DNA of 64,000 bases, from positions 1 to 64,000 of the forward strand of contig CBCYME010000007.1 of the NCBI GenBank assembly GCA_965183835.1, read 5' to 3'. Source of the DNA: OMPR01 sp965183835 (GTDB taxonomy: Bacteria > Pseudomonadota > Alphaproteobacteria > Rhodobacterales > Rhodobacteraceae). The notes under the pieces are model-generated. The model did no database searches. It saw nothing but the letters and a program-made list of their open reading frames with translations, and was not told where the DNA came from. Each line of letters starts with the position of its first letter. Within the stretch, counting starts at the first letter, position 1. The translations under genes and the position numbers were made by a program. This document shows positions 7,846 to 17,440 of the stretch, piece by piece.

Positions 7846-8754
7846 TCACGCGGGAACAAGCGTGGCTTTGGCCTGATCCAGCAGGCGTTTGGCCTCAGAG
7901 CCCTGCAATTTCTGAATATCGTCCTGATATTTCAAAATGGCCCCCAAAGTATCGGCGATGACCTCGGGACTTAGATTGATCACATCCAACGCCAACAGGC
8001 ATTTGGCCCAATCAATCGTTTCTGCAACCCCCGGCTTTTTGAACAGATCCTCTGTGCGCAGCTTCTGCACAAAAGCGACGATCTCACGGCTCAGGTTTTC
8101 CGCCGCCTCTGGGGCACGCGCATGCAGGATTTCCAGTTCGCGATCAAAGTCAGGATAATCCACCCAGTGATACAGGCATCTACGTTTCAGCGCGTCATGC
8201 ACCTCGCGGGTTCGGTTCGAGGTCAAAATCACAATCGGCGGTTCTGGCGCTTTGATCGTGCCCAGTTCAGGGATCGTGACCTGAAAATCGCTTAGTGCTT
8301 CAAGCAGGAATGCTTCAAAGGGTTCATCGGTCCGATCCAACTCATCAATCAACAGAACCGGCGCACCGTTCTCATCAGGGCGCATCGCCTCGAGCAGCGG
8401 GCGCTCCACCAAAAACTCATCCGAGAACAATTCGGTTTGCAACGCCGCCCGATCCGCCCCGCCAGACGCCTCAGCCGTACGGATCGCAACCATCTGCGCG
8501 GGAAAGTTCCACTCATAAACCGCAGAAGACGCATCCAGACCTTCGTAACATTGCAACCGGATCAGACGCCGCCCCAACGCCGCGCTCAGCGCTTTGGCGA
8601 TTTCCGTCTTTCCGACACCGGCTTCACCTTCGAGAAACAAAGGGCGTCCCAGTTTCAGGGACAAAAAAACCACAGTCGCCAGCGCCCGTCCGCAAACATA
8701 GCCCTGCGCGGTCAACATGGCCTGCGTGTCGTCAATCGTCGTTGGAATTTGCAT
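7846..8754 (-). CDS. coxD: CoxD/MoxR-type AAA+ ATPase
   Basis: A 302-residue MoxR-family AAA+ ATPase. Walker A is GEAGVGKTE, Walker B is VLLIDELDRTDE, and sensor 1 is in LTSNRTREV. CoxD is known to act in sulfuration and copper insertion of the CO dehydrogenase active site; MoxR proteins usually pair with a VWA protein as here. It is the first gene of the coxD-coxE unit, with the ATG at 8754 preceded by GAGGAGACC. The 239-bp space to the right, towards the divergent glycosyltransferase genes, would hold its promoter. Confidence 0.88.
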   Translation of the reverse strand: MQIPTTIDDTQAMLTAQGYVCGRALATVVFLSLKLGRPLFLEGEAGVGKTEIAKALSAALGRRLIRLQCYEGLDASSAVYEWNFPAQMVAIRTAEASGGADRAALQTELFSDEFLVERPLLEAMRPDENGAPVLLIDELDRTDEPFEAFLLEALSDFQVTIPELGTIKAPEPPIVILTSNRTREVHDALKRRCLYHWVDYPDFDRELEILHARAPEAAENLSREIVAFVQKLRTEDLFKKPGVAETIDWAKCLLALDVINLSPEVIADTLGAILKYQDDIQKLQGSEAKRLLDQAKATLVPA

Positions 8755-8993
8755 GCTCGGTCTCCTCGGCCTCTAACAGGCCCCAGACGCAGGGCCGCGT
8801 CAACCGCCAACAAACCGTTCCGTCCCGGCAACATGTCCCCTGCTGTCCCACCCGTGATCTCTTAGCGCAATGTTGACGGATTCAGCCCAAAATGTCATGA
8901 CTTTGGAAACAAACAGAGCGCAGGCAAATACGCTCGACAGAGGCGGACACCAGTGAAACGTACAGGTAGCAGATACCCCACGTGGGGGAAAAC

Positions 8994-10037
8994 ATGCGGA
9001 TAACGGCAGTAACCTGCATCAAGAACGAAGGACCATTCCTATTGGAGTGGATCGCCTTCAACCGATTGATCGGCGTGACCGATTTCCTGTTTTACTCAAA
9101 CGATTGTTCCGACGCGAGCGACCGCTTGCTGGACGCGCTGGCAGACCGTGGCATCGTTCAACACCTGCCCAACCCCGCCGAGGGGCGCAATTATCAGATG
9201 GAGGCCCTGAAAGACTCCCGGCAACAGGACGTGGTCCTGAACGCTGATTGGGTTTGGGTTGCCGATGTTGATGAATTCCTGAACATCCAAGTGGGCGATC
9301 ACACCATCCCTGCGTTGATCGAGGCCTGCGGTAATCCGCAAACGATCAGCCTGTCGTTTCAGTTCTTTGCCAACGACGGGATCGAAACGTTTGAAGATCG
9401 TCCTGTCATCGAACAATTCACCCGATCCCATAACCCCGACCTTTGGGGCGGAGAGAGCGCGATTGAAGTTAAATCGCTGGTTCGGCATGATTTCCCATTG
9501 CAATACTATGGTGCGCACCGGCCTTTCTTTCGCTCGAAACTGCCCCCGAAAAAACGACCCAGCTGGACCGATGGCGCAGGCCGCGATGTACCACACCGGT
9601 TTCTGGTCGCTGCAAACCCTCGCCGCATTCGCAAATTCCCATCACGGGGCGCACGCGATTTCGCCACGCTCAACCACTATGCCCTGCGAAGCCTCGACAG
9701 CTATCTGGTCAAAAATGACCGAGGTGATGTGAACCGCGAACACCGGGCTTTTGATGACAGCTATTGGCGCGACCGCAACGACCCCGCCTGGCAGGATCTT
9801 AGCATTCATCGCTATCTGCCGGGATTGGAACGTGAATTGCAGGCGTTGAAATCCGACCCTGAGATTGCCGCCCTTCACGAGGAAGCAGTCGCACAACACC
9901 GTGCGAAACGTGATGAACTTCTGGCCCAGCCCGCCTATCAAGAGATGCGCGATCACCTGCGCGCCACCTCGGCCCTGCCCGCAGCAGAAGAAGCTTTGTT
10001 GGAAAAACTAGGCCTCGCGCCCGAGGGCTCGGCATGA
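8994..10037 (+). CDS. Glycosyltransferase family 2-like protein (Glyco_tranf_2_4 type)
   Basis: A 347-residue soluble GT-A-type glycosyltransferase. The N terminus ITAVTCIKNEGPFLLEW and the following YSNDCSDASD form the nucleotide-sugar binding part; the DxD-type motif is VADVDEFLNI (Asp91). Downstream the LNHYALRS segment is shared with two paralogues at 10732 and 13251. The ATG at 8994 follows GTGGGGGAA; a GTG four codons earlier is possible. It overlaps the next gene by 4 nt. Acceptor and sugar are unknown; cell-surface glycan synthesis is likely. Confidence 0.82.
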   Translation: MRITAVTCIKNEGPFLLEWIAFNRLIGVTDFLFYSNDCSDASDRLLDALADRGIVQHLPNPAEGRNYQMEALKDSRQQDVVLNADWVWVADVDEFLNIQVGDHTIPALIEACGNPQTISLSFQFFANDGIETFEDRPVIEQFTRSHNPDLWGGESAIEVKSLVRHDFPLQYYGAHRPFFRSKLPPKKRPSWTDGAGRDVPHRFLVAANPRRIRKFPSRGARDFATLNHYALRSLDSYLVKNDRGDVNREHRAFDDSYWRDRNDPAWQDLSIHRYLPGLERELQALKSDPEIAALHEEAVAQHRAKRDELLAQPAYQEMRDHLRATSALPAAEEALLEKLGLAPEGSA

Positions 10038-10732
10038 GCCGATTGCGCGTGGTGAATCTGGGCCTGCCGAAATCAGGCACGACAACCTTGGGCAAGGCGC
10101 TCAAAAAATCCGGATTGAAGGTTGCGGATTGGCGCATTCGTCGGCTGCAATCCGCAGATCCGGATGTGGCGCGCCACTATCTGGGTGACCTCATGTACAC
10201 GGATTACTTCGCCCACGGCGACCCGTTGCATCGTCTGGGCAATTTCGACGCTTTCACCGAAATCAGCGTGGTCCGCTATGGTCAGAACCACTGGCCCCAA
10301 ATGGATTGGGGCCTGCTCAGCGCCATCATCCGCCGCCACCCCGGCACCAAATTCCTCTACAGTCATCGTGATGCGGCTAAATTGGTTGAAAGCATGCAGC
10401 GTTGGACCAATTTGGGCAGCAAGCGACTGCCGGAATTTGGCATTCCCGGTCTGCCCGCCGGGTATGGATCCAAATCCGAGGAACTGATCCGTTGGGTCGA
10501 GGGACATCAAGCGTTTTGTCGCCAGGTCTTTGCCGGAAATCCGAATTTTCTGGAATACGATATCATGGACCCAAAGGCCCCCAAACACATTGGCGATTTC
10601 CTAGGGATGAAAATTCGATGGTGGGGCACCGCCAACCCCAATCGGGACTATTTGCTGGAACCGGACGCCCCGATGACGGACACAAAAATGGCACCCACTG
10701 ACATTCTGGATGCCGAAGGGCAGGCAAGCTAA
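10034..10732 (+). CDS. Sulfotransferase-family protein
   Basis: A 232-residue protein beginning with VNLGLPKSGTTTLGKAL, which matches the 5'-phosphosulfate-binding loop of PAPS-dependent sulfotransferases. A second segment, KFLYSHRDAAKLVESM, resembles the 3'-phosphate-binding strand-helix. Such proteins transfer sulfate to carbohydrates or other acceptors. It overlaps both neighbours by 1-4 nt (ATGA before, TAATG after), so it is translated with two glycosyltransferases and probably modifies the same product. The acceptor cannot be read from sequence. Confidence 0.75.
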   Translation: MSRLRVVNLGLPKSGTTTLGKALKKSGLKVADWRIRRLQSADPDVARHYLGDLMYTDYFAHGDPLHRLGNFDAFTEISVVRYGQNHWPQMDWGLLSAIIRRHPGTKFLYSHRDAAKLVESMQRWTNLGSKRLPEFGIPGLPAGYGSKSEELIRWVEGHQAFCRQVFAGNPNFLEYDIMDPKAPKHIGDFLGMKIRWWGTANPNRDYLLEPDAPMTDTKMAPTDILDAEGQAS

Positions 10733-13167
10733 TGCGTATTTTTCTTCATATCGGCCCCGAGGCCGCTGGCGCAAACCGCCTGCAGGACATTCTGAACACC
10801 AAACGGGAACAGCTGAAAAGCAAGGGAATACTCTTCCCTCGCAGCCCCGGTGGGCGCAACCACACCCGTCTGTTCATGGCCATAACCGATTCCGATCATA
10901 TCGATCCGTTGCGGTTCAACCGTGGGTTCGCGGCATCAGACAAACAATACGATTTGCTGGCGGACGTGGAACAAGGCCTTGCCCGTGAGATTGAACAGCA
11001 CAGCCCAGACACGCTGATCCTATCTGCGGCACAGCTCAGCACCTCATTGTATCGGCCCTCAGAAATCACGCGACTGCATCAGCTGCTGTCCAAGTTTTCG
11101 CAAGACATCACGGCTGTTGCTTTCATTGCTGATCCTGCACGCCTGATGATGACCCACTATGGTGATCAGGTGATTGAGGGGCGCGCCACCCCGTTGGATC
11201 AAGAGCTGGATTTATGCACTGCCTCCAGCTGGTGGCAGACCGCGATTGATGTCATGCCAAAAATCGACCCAATGGCGGGCGTCTTTGAAGAAACTCAAGG
11301 CCCCGCCTTCTGGCTTGATTTCCCGGCTCTACAACGCACGTGGGAAGATGTGTTTGGCGCGGGCAGCCTGCGGTTTCTGCGCTATGATCAAGACCTGTTT
11401 GACAGCCGCGAGGCGGTGGATGCCATCGCCCGCGCCTTTGACATCCCATTCAACATCGGCCGTGCCGAAGAGGCCACGCCCGAGATGCCAGCCTCTGCCG
11501 CGTCGTTGGCACGGGGTCGTCAATTCAATGAACTGCTGCTACGGTTTCTAAAGCTCAAAAACAAACATGTGCCGCGCCAGCTGTGGCGTGGGTTGCAAGC
11601 GGAACTGCAGATCGACGGACCCCGCCCTGACCCCACTATGCTGGGAGCCCTGTCCAAGCGGTTCGAGGCGGGGAACAGTGCGCTGATGCTGGATCATCCA
11701 ACGCTGGATGAGGACATTGTGCCCAGCGGCCCAGCCCAACCTTGGGTCGAAGCGGATCCCGATCGCGGATTTCGCGCATCGCAATATCTGCTGTCCGCCT
11801 TGTTCCGTATTCAAAAAGCCACCAAAGAAAAAGGCGAGGAGCGCCGCGCTGAACTTTCGGAACACCCCGCTCCTGCCGCGCAACCGGCCCCCACGCCGCG
11901 GACCAAGGTCGCGACATCCCCCCAATCGACCCCGACACCGCCCGAACCGGCGCCCGTCACAACCGCCGAACCCTTTGATCGCCTCACAGCCAGCGCGCGC
12001 GCTTCGATGCCGCCCCAAGCCCTGCCCAATCTGGAAAAGCTCAAAACCTCTTCTTTTGCACCACACAATCGCCTTGGCGCGGTGGACGAAGAACAGCTTG
12101 CCGCCGCCTATACCCCGAATGTCCCACGCGACCTACCGAAAGATAATTCGGGCAATGTCATTGTCGGCTGCATGAAAAACGAGGCCCCCTATATCACCGA
12201 ATGGGTGGCCTATCATCGGGCGATGGGGGTCGATAACTTTCTGATCTACACCAACGATTGTTCCGACGGCACCACCGAGATTCTGGACCGTTTGCAGGAC
12301 CTTGGCGTGCTCCAACATCGCAACAATGATGAATGGAAAGGCAACTCGCCCCAGCAATACGCGCTCAACCAAGCCCTCAAAGAGCCGGTGATCAAAAACG
12401 CCGAATGGATCATCCACATCGATGTCGATGAATTCATCAACGTGCGGACCGGCAACGGCACCTTGCAGGACTTTCTGGCCGAGGTTCCTGATGCAACCAA
12501 CGTTGCAATGACCTGGCGGTTGTTTGGTCACAACGGCGTCACCCATCTGTCGGATGAGCTGGTGATCGACCAATTCGACACCTGCGCCCCAAAATTCTGC
12601 CCCAAGCCCCATACGGTTTGGGGCTTCAAAACCATGTTCAAGAACATCGGCGCCTATGAGAAAATCAGCTGCCATCGGCCCAATAAACTGGACGATGCGC
12701 ACCGCTCACAAGTGCAGTGGGTCAACGGGTCGGGAAAAGACATGACCAAAGAAGCCGCCGACAAAGGCTGGCGCAGCTCCAAGAAATCCATCGGCTATGA
12801 CCTTATTCAACTCAATCACTATGCACTGCGCAGCGCGGAAAGCTATCTGATCAAGCGCCAGCGGGGCCGGGCCTTGCACGTCGATCGCTCCATTGGGTTG
12901 AACTACTGGATCCGTATGGATTGGTCTGATTTCCGCGATGTCACCATCAAACGTAACCTGCCCCGGCTGCGTGCAGAATACGACCGCCTGATGCAGGATG
13001 ACACCCTGCGCGCGTGGCATCAAAAAGGATTGGAGTGGCATTTGGCCAAGGCCAAAGAGCTGCACAAGAACCCCGAATTTGAGGATCTGTACCAACAGGC
13101 GCTGACCCTGAAGATGACCGAAACCGAGCGCGTCGCCTATGCACTGGCGCTGGATTTGGAAACCTGA
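10732..13167 (+). CDS. Fusion of a sulfotransferase-like domain and a GT-A glycosyltransferase
   Basis: An 811-residue two-domain protein. Residues 1 to about 370 look like a divergent sulfotransferase fold: the start RIFLHIGPEAAGANRLQ corresponds to the phosphosulfate-binding loop but lacks the usual Lys-Ser/Thr-Gly-Thr residues, so catalysis is doubtful. A Pro/Ala/Thr-rich linker spans about 370-440. Residues 465-811 form a glycosyltransferase with VGCMKNEAPYITEW, YTNDCSDGT and IDVDEFINV (Asp564), ending in LNHYALRSAESY. Start and stop overlap the preceding gene. The domain fusion repeats as one chain what the two upstream genes encode separately. Confidence 0.8.
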   Translation: MRIFLHIGPEAAGANRLQDILNTKREQLKSKGILFPRSPGGRNHTRLFMAITDSDHIDPLRFNRGFAASDKQYDLLADVEQGLAREIEQHSPDTLILSAAQLSTSLYRPSEITRLHQLLSKFSQDITAVAFIADPARLMMTHYGDQVIEGRATPLDQELDLCTASSWWQTAIDVMPKIDPMAGVFEETQGPAFWLDFPALQRTWEDVFGAGSLRFLRYDQDLFDSREAVDAIARAFDIPFNIGRAEEATPEMPASAASLARGRQFNELLLRFLKLKNKHVPRQLWRGLQAELQIDGPRPDPTMLGALSKRFEAGNSALMLDHPTLDEDIVPSGPAQPWVEADPDRGFRASQYLLSALFRIQKATKEKGEERRAELSEHPAPAAQPAPTPRTKVATSPQSTPTPPEPAPVTTAEPFDRLTASARASMPPQALPNLEKLKTSSFAPHNRLGAVDEEQLAAAYTPNVPRDLPKDNSGNVIVGCMKNEAPYITEWVAYHRAMGVDNFLIYTNDCSDGTTEILDRLQDLGVLQHRNNDEWKGNSPQQYALNQALKEPVIKNAEWIIHIDVDEFINVRTGNGTLQDFLAEVPDATNVAMTWRLFGHNGVTHLSDELVIDQFDTCAPKFCPKPHTVWGFKTMFKNIGAYEKISCHRPNKLDDAHRSQVQWVNGSGKDMTKEAADKGWRSSKKSIGYDLIQLNHYALRSAESYLIKRQRGRALHVDRSIGLNYWIRMDWSDFRDVTIKRNLPRLRAEYDRLMQDDTLRAWHQKGLEWHLAKAKELHKNPEFEDLYQQALTLKMTETERVAYALALDLET

Positions 13168-13250
13168 GACAGTGATGCAACTCCCGCTCTCCTTTCCGGG
13201 TGTCGCCAGATCATGGCAACGACCCAGCTTTGCAATAAGGTCTCACTGAC

Positions 13251-14330
13251 ATGCGCTTTCTTGCTGTTCTGACCGTCCGCAACGAGGCAGCCTTTCTGCT
13301 GGAGTGGTTAGCCCACCATCAAGCCGTCGGTTTCACTGACTTTCTTGTGTTGTCCAATGACTGTCAGGACGGCACCGACAAGATGCTGGATCACCTGCAA
13401 GAGCAGGGGCACCTGACCCACCTGCGCAACGACGGCCCCTATGACAAGGCGGGCATCCAGTTTACCGGCCTCAAGATGGCATCCAAACACCGGCTCGCCC
13501 GTCAGGCCGACTGGATCCTGCCGTTGGACATCGACGAATTCGTGAACATTCGCACCGGGGATGGCACCCTACCCGATTTGTTGGCCGCTCTGCCCGATGC
13601 CAGTGCTATCACGCTAACGTGGCGCCTGTTTGGCAATGGCGAAACGGTGCGCTATGAGGATACGTCAGTCACGGAAACATTCACCAAATGTGCCCCGCGC
13701 GTGATGCACTGGCCTTGGCGCGCCTCGATGTTCAAATCCTTTTATCGCAACGATGGAACCTATCGAAAACTGGGGGTTCACCGTCCACGCTCACCCGATC
13801 CCGACCGTGTTGATGCCGCGCGCTGGTTTGATGGGAATGGGCGCGAGTTGGGCGAGGCATTTCATACCAAGCGGATCTTTTCCAACTATGGCCGCGACAA
13901 TTACGAGTTGGTGCAATTGAACCACTATCCGCTCGGCGCGATGGAAAGTTACGTGCTCAAGGCCGACCGGGGGCGCGCGGTGCATTCAGACCACATGCTG
14001 GGGGTCGATTACTGGGTCGAACGGAATTTCAACGCTGATATCGACACCTCTATCGCTCGCTACGCCGCCCAAAGCGCCGCCTTGCGCGCCCAACTTTTAT
14101 CCGATGCAACACTGGCCCGGTTACACGGCCGCGCGGTGCAGTGGCGCAAATCGCGGTTTCAAAAGTTGATGGAACAGGAACCCTTTCGCGCCTTGTTTGC
14201 GCGCCTGATGATGACCCCGCCATCGCGGCTGGTGAATGCACAATCCGCCCGTACCCTGACCGGGTTTGCCAATATCGGACGCATGAAAGCCAATCAAGAC
14301 AGCGATAAAAACGACCCGAAACCGACCTGA
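13251..14330 (+). CDS. Glycosyltransferase family 2-like protein (third paralogue)
   Basis: A 359-residue GT-A-type glycosyltransferase paralogous to the proteins encoded at 8994 and in the C-terminal part of 10732. It carries FLAVLTVRNEAAFLLEW, LSNDCQDGTD, PLDIDEFVNI (Asp93) and LNHYPLGAMESY. It lies 83 bp after the fusion gene on the same strand, with no clear terminator between. The C-terminal 40 residues are basic and divergent. Likely part of a surface polysaccharide or glycolipid pathway, with unknown substrate. Confidence 0.82.
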   Translation: MRFLAVLTVRNEAAFLLEWLAHHQAVGFTDFLVLSNDCQDGTDKMLDHLQEQGHLTHLRNDGPYDKAGIQFTGLKMASKHRLARQADWILPLDIDEFVNIRTGDGTLPDLLAALPDASAITLTWRLFGNGETVRYEDTSVTETFTKCAPRVMHWPWRASMFKSFYRNDGTYRKLGVHRPRSPDPDRVDAARWFDGNGRELGEAFHTKRIFSNYGRDNYELVQLNHYPLGAMESYVLKADRGRAVHSDHMLGVDYWVERNFNADIDTSIARYAAQSAALRAQLLSDATLARLHGRAVQWRKSRFQKLMEQEPFRALFARLMMTPPSRLVNAQSARTLTGFANIGRMKANQDSDKNDPKPT

Positions 14331-14417
14331 GTTTTGCCCAATTTGGCCTTAATTCGCATCTAAACATGGTCCTTATAACCAACCCGAAAAGCGGTTGGAG
14401 TTCTGAGGACCAGTGCA

Positions 14418-15379
14418 ATGCCGGATGAAAAGAGCAGCATAGATGTATCGATTTCAGGTTTCCGCAAGGGGATCTGGAAATCCAAACTCCTTGAGCAGGC
14501 AGATGCCGAGGGCATGTCCCAGGAATTGGGCGAGCGTCACTTTGCGACCTTTATTGACCGCAGCAGCACCCTGATCGTAACCTTTGAAACCCAGCAAGGC
14601 ATCCGCGCGATGTCCGAAACCCAGCAGCCGTTTGGGTTTGAACTGGTCAAGGCGCAAGACTGGTCGCACCTGTGCATCATTTCGGATGGGGACACATGGT
14701 TCCGCGATGCTAAGGTTTATGGATTCTTTGATCGCCTGATCGACGATGGCTTTTTCGAAGACTTTGATCACGTTGTCTTTTATGGCGCAGGCCCCTGTGG
14801 TTATGCGGCGTCGGCCTTTTCTGTTGCCTCGCCCGGCGCCACGGTTGTTGCGATCCAGCCGCAGGCGACGCTTGACCCGCGCATGACCGAATGGGACGAC
14901 CGCTTTACCGATATGCGCCGTGTGTCGTTCACGGATCGGTATGGCTATGCCCCGATATGCTGGATGCCGCTGATCATGCCTATGTTGTGTACGATCCCAT
15001 CCAAGCGCTGGATGCCATGCATGCGACGCTGTTCAAACGCCCCAATGTCACGCGCTTACGGATGCGTCATATGGGCGGAGAGCTGCAGTCCCGACTGCTG
15101 GACATGAATCTGCTCTACCGCCTTTTGACACTGGCAGGCACGCAAAAGCTGAACGCCCACGCATTCTATCGTCTGTACCGGGCCCGCCGGGCCTATCCCC
15201 GGTATTTGAAATCGATAGTTGGCCACCTTGATCGCGAGGGTCGCCCCTATCTGAACATGCTGTTGTGCCGCAATGTTCTGTCGCGCATGCCCATGCGGCG
15301 CCTACGTAGAAAGCTCGAAGAGCTAGAGCAAAAAGCCAAGGATGGGGTCTTTATCCCGCCCTCACCACCTGCCGAATAA
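14418..15379 (+). pseudogene. Uncharacterised Rhodobacterales protein, apparent single-base deletion
   Basis: Two reading frames together encode one protein of about 320 residues. The first frame is coherent to TDRYGYAP near base 14951; the second continues as DMLDAADHAYVVYDP and runs to 15379. Inserting one base in the CCCC run at 14950-14953 joins them. Relatives I recall in this order are often labelled phosphoadenosine phosphosulfate reductase without evidence. The segment VVFYGAGPCGYAASAF resembles a nucleophile elbow or nucleotide loop, but no function can be assigned. Whether the break is genuine or a sequencing error cannot be decided here. Confidence 0.7.
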
Positions 15380-15458
15380 CTCTGAATTCGCGCCAAATAC
15401 CGGACCCTGCCCCGCGCAGGGTCTTTCCCGTTCTGTCTAGCTGTGCTAGCGCAGCCCC

Positions 15459-16497
15459 ATGACCCAGAGCCTCGTGATCCGCCGCCCCGACGACTGGCAC
15501 CTGCATCTGCGCGATGGCGCAATGCTGGATGCTGTCCTACCTGAAACCGCTCGCCATTTTGGCCGTGCCATCATTATGCCGAACCTCGTTCCGCCTGTGG
15601 TGACCGGCGATCAGGCCGCCGCCTATCGCGACCGCATCCTAGCGGCGCCTGCCCGAGGGCATGGTGTTCGAGCCTCTGATGACGCTCTATTTGACCGAGT
15701 CGACCGACCCGGCAGATGTGGCCGCCGCCCACGCCAGTGGTTTGATCAAAGCGGTCAAGCTATACCCCGCAGGCGCGACCACCAATTCCTCAAGCGGCGT
15801 CAGCCATTTCGACAATGTGCGCCCCGTTTTGGAAAAAATGGCCGAAATCGGCCTGCCCCTGTGTGTACACGGCGAAGTCACCGATGCGGATATCGACATC
15901 TTTGACCGCGAGGCGGTGTTCATCGACCGCGTGCTGGACCCGATCCGCAAAGCAACGCCCGGTCTGCGCGTTGTGATGGAACACATCACCACGGCCAACG
16001 GTGTGGACTACGTCAAATCGAACGAAACCGATCTGGGCGCGACCATCACCACGCATCACCTGATCATCAACCGGAACCACATTCTGGTCGGTGGGATCAA
16101 ACCGCATTACTATTGCCTGCCCGTCGCCAAACGCGAAGAGCACCGTCTGGCACTTGTGACCGCCGCCACATCAGGGGATGCACGCTTCTTCCTTGGCACG
16201 GACTCGGCCCCCCACACCGATGCGAACAAGGAAATGGCCTGTGGTTGTGCCGGCTGCTTTACCGCCACCAACACCATGTCCCTGTTGGCCGAAGTCTTTG
16301 AACGCGCTGATGCGCTGGATAATCTCGAAGGATTTGCCTCGCGCAATGGGCCCGGCTTTTATGGCCTGCCCGTCAACGAAGACACGATCACCCTGACCAA
16401 GGGCGACGCCGTCACTTATTCGTCCAAGATCGAAACCGCGGACGGTCCCGTCACCGTGTTTGACGCCGGTTTCCCCCTGCACTGGCGCGTCGACTGA
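15459..16497 (+). pseudogene. pyrC: Dihydroorotase, class II, with an apparent +1 frameshift
   Basis: Dihydroorotase closes N-carbamoyl-aspartate to dihydroorotate in pyrimidine synthesis. The first frame has RRPDDWHLHLRDG (metal ligands HxH) and IIMPNLVPPV; the second frame has AVKLYPAGATTNS (carboxylated Lys), CVHGEV, TTHHLI and GTDSAPH. The two meet at 15645-15648, where one extra base breaks the frame; removing it gives 345 residues, the normal family length. pyrE follows directly. As pyrC is usually essential and both halves are fully conserved, a sequencing error is more likely than real loss, unless another dihydroorotase exists elsewhere. Confidence 0.88.
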
Positions 16498-16566
16498 TCT
16501 CGCCTCTTTTCTCTATCCGCCGGGGGTGCTGCACGCACCTTCGGCACCCAGCCTCAGGATGCTCCG

Positions 16567-17244
16567 ATGATCCCTACATCTTACCCCTCGCCCGAAGAAA
16601 TGGCCCGCCTCACCGCGCGGATGCTGCTAGAAATCAAAGCCGTCCACTTTAACGCACGCGAACCGTTCACGCTGGCGTCGGGCCTGCCCAGCCCCACCTA
16701 TATCGATTGCCGCAAGCTGATCTCTTATCCGCGCATCCGCAGCACGCTGATGGATTTCCTGACTGTCACCGTCATGCGCAACGCCGGGTTCGAGGCATTC
16801 GACAACATCGCCGGTGGTGAAACCGCAGGCATTCCGTTCTCTGCCTTTGTCGCCGAACGCATGGCGCTGCCCATGACCTATGTGCGCAAGAAACCCAAAG
16901 GCTATGGCCGCAACGCCCGCATCGAAGGTGTCATGACCGAAGGCGAACGCGTTCTGCTGGTCGAAGATCTGACCACCGATGGGGGGTCAAAGCTGTCCTT
17001 TGTGGATGCCATCCGCGAAACCGGAGCAACCTGTGGCCACACAGCCGTGATCTTTTACTACGGCATCTTTCCAGAAACCGAAAAGACGCTGGGCGACCAT
17101 GGTGTGCAACTGCATCACCTGTGCACTTGGTGGGATGTTCTGGCCGAAGCCAAAGCCCAAGGTGCATTTGACGCCGAAACCTTGACCGAGGTCGAATCCT
17201 TCCTCAACGATCCGCGCGCTTGGCAAGACGCCAACAAAGCCTGA
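16567..17244 (+). CDS. pyrE: Orotate phosphoribosyltransferase
   Basis: A 225-residue PRTase of pyrimidine synthesis that joins orotate and PRPP to give orotidine monophosphate. The PRPP-binding motif is VLLVEDLTTDGGS, and the flexible catalytic loop is YVRKKPKGYGRNARIEG. SGLPSPTYIDCRKL is typical of the alphaproteobacterial form. It follows pyrC by 69 bp in the same direction and is followed by a good terminator at 17264. An upstream GATGCTCCG precedes the ATG without a strong Shine-Dalgarno sequence. Confidence 0.95.
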   Translation: MIPTSYPSPEEMARLTARMLLEIKAVHFNAREPFTLASGLPSPTYIDCRKLISYPRIRSTLMDFLTVTVMRNAGFEAFDNIAGGETAGIPFSAFVAERMALPMTYVRKKPKGYGRNARIEGVMTEGERVLLVEDLTTDGGSKLSFVDAIRETGATCGHTAVIFYYGIFPETEKTLGDHGVQLHHLCTWWDVLAEAKAQGAFDAETLTEVESFLNDPRAWQDANKA

Positions 17245-17263
17245 TCTGCGGATAAAAAGGAAC

Positions 17264-17288
17264 GTGGCGGAGTTTTGCCGCCATTTTT
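17264..17288 (+). terminator. Rho-independent terminator after pyrE
   Basis: GTGGCGG and CCGCCAT arms with a 7-nt loop are followed by TTTTT, 20 bp after the pyrE stop. Confidence 0.75.
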
Positions 17289-17327
17289 CTGGATATCGCC
17301 ACAAGATATTGACGAATTAACCTGGTT

Positions 17328-17344
17328 CCCTGCATCATGCAGGG
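17328..17344. promoter_or_regulatory. 17-bp palindrome upstream of dnaB
   Basis: CCCTGCAT and ATGCAGGG are perfect 8-bp arms around a single C. It lies about 95 bp before the dnaB start and 19 bp before a 8/9 DnaA-box-like sequence (CTATCCACA at 17363-17371). It could be an operator for dnaB; no regulator is identified. Confidence 0.35.
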
Positions 17345-17440
17345 GGTCAAGATATGCACAGCCTATCCACAGAAACATACAATTTGTGTGCTCGGCAGGC
17401 GCTGCGCTAGAACAGCGACCCAAGGGGCGATGGGGACACT

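Noticed and set aside
6643..7974. A 443-residue open frame on the plus strand
   Set aside because: It is antisense to the well-supported CoxE and CoxD-like genes and has a composition typical of frames mirrored from GC-rich coding DNA; no domain is visible.
14418..15379. Annotation as phosphoadenosine phosphosulfate reductase
   Set aside because: The joined protein lacks the PP-loop (SGGxD/S) and the C-terminal ECGLH-like motif of that enzyme.
17363..17371. DnaA-box-like CTATCCACA as part of a replication origin
   Set aside because: Only one imperfect box is visible, without an AT-rich unwinding region or dnaA nearby; kept only as a possible regulatory element for dnaB.
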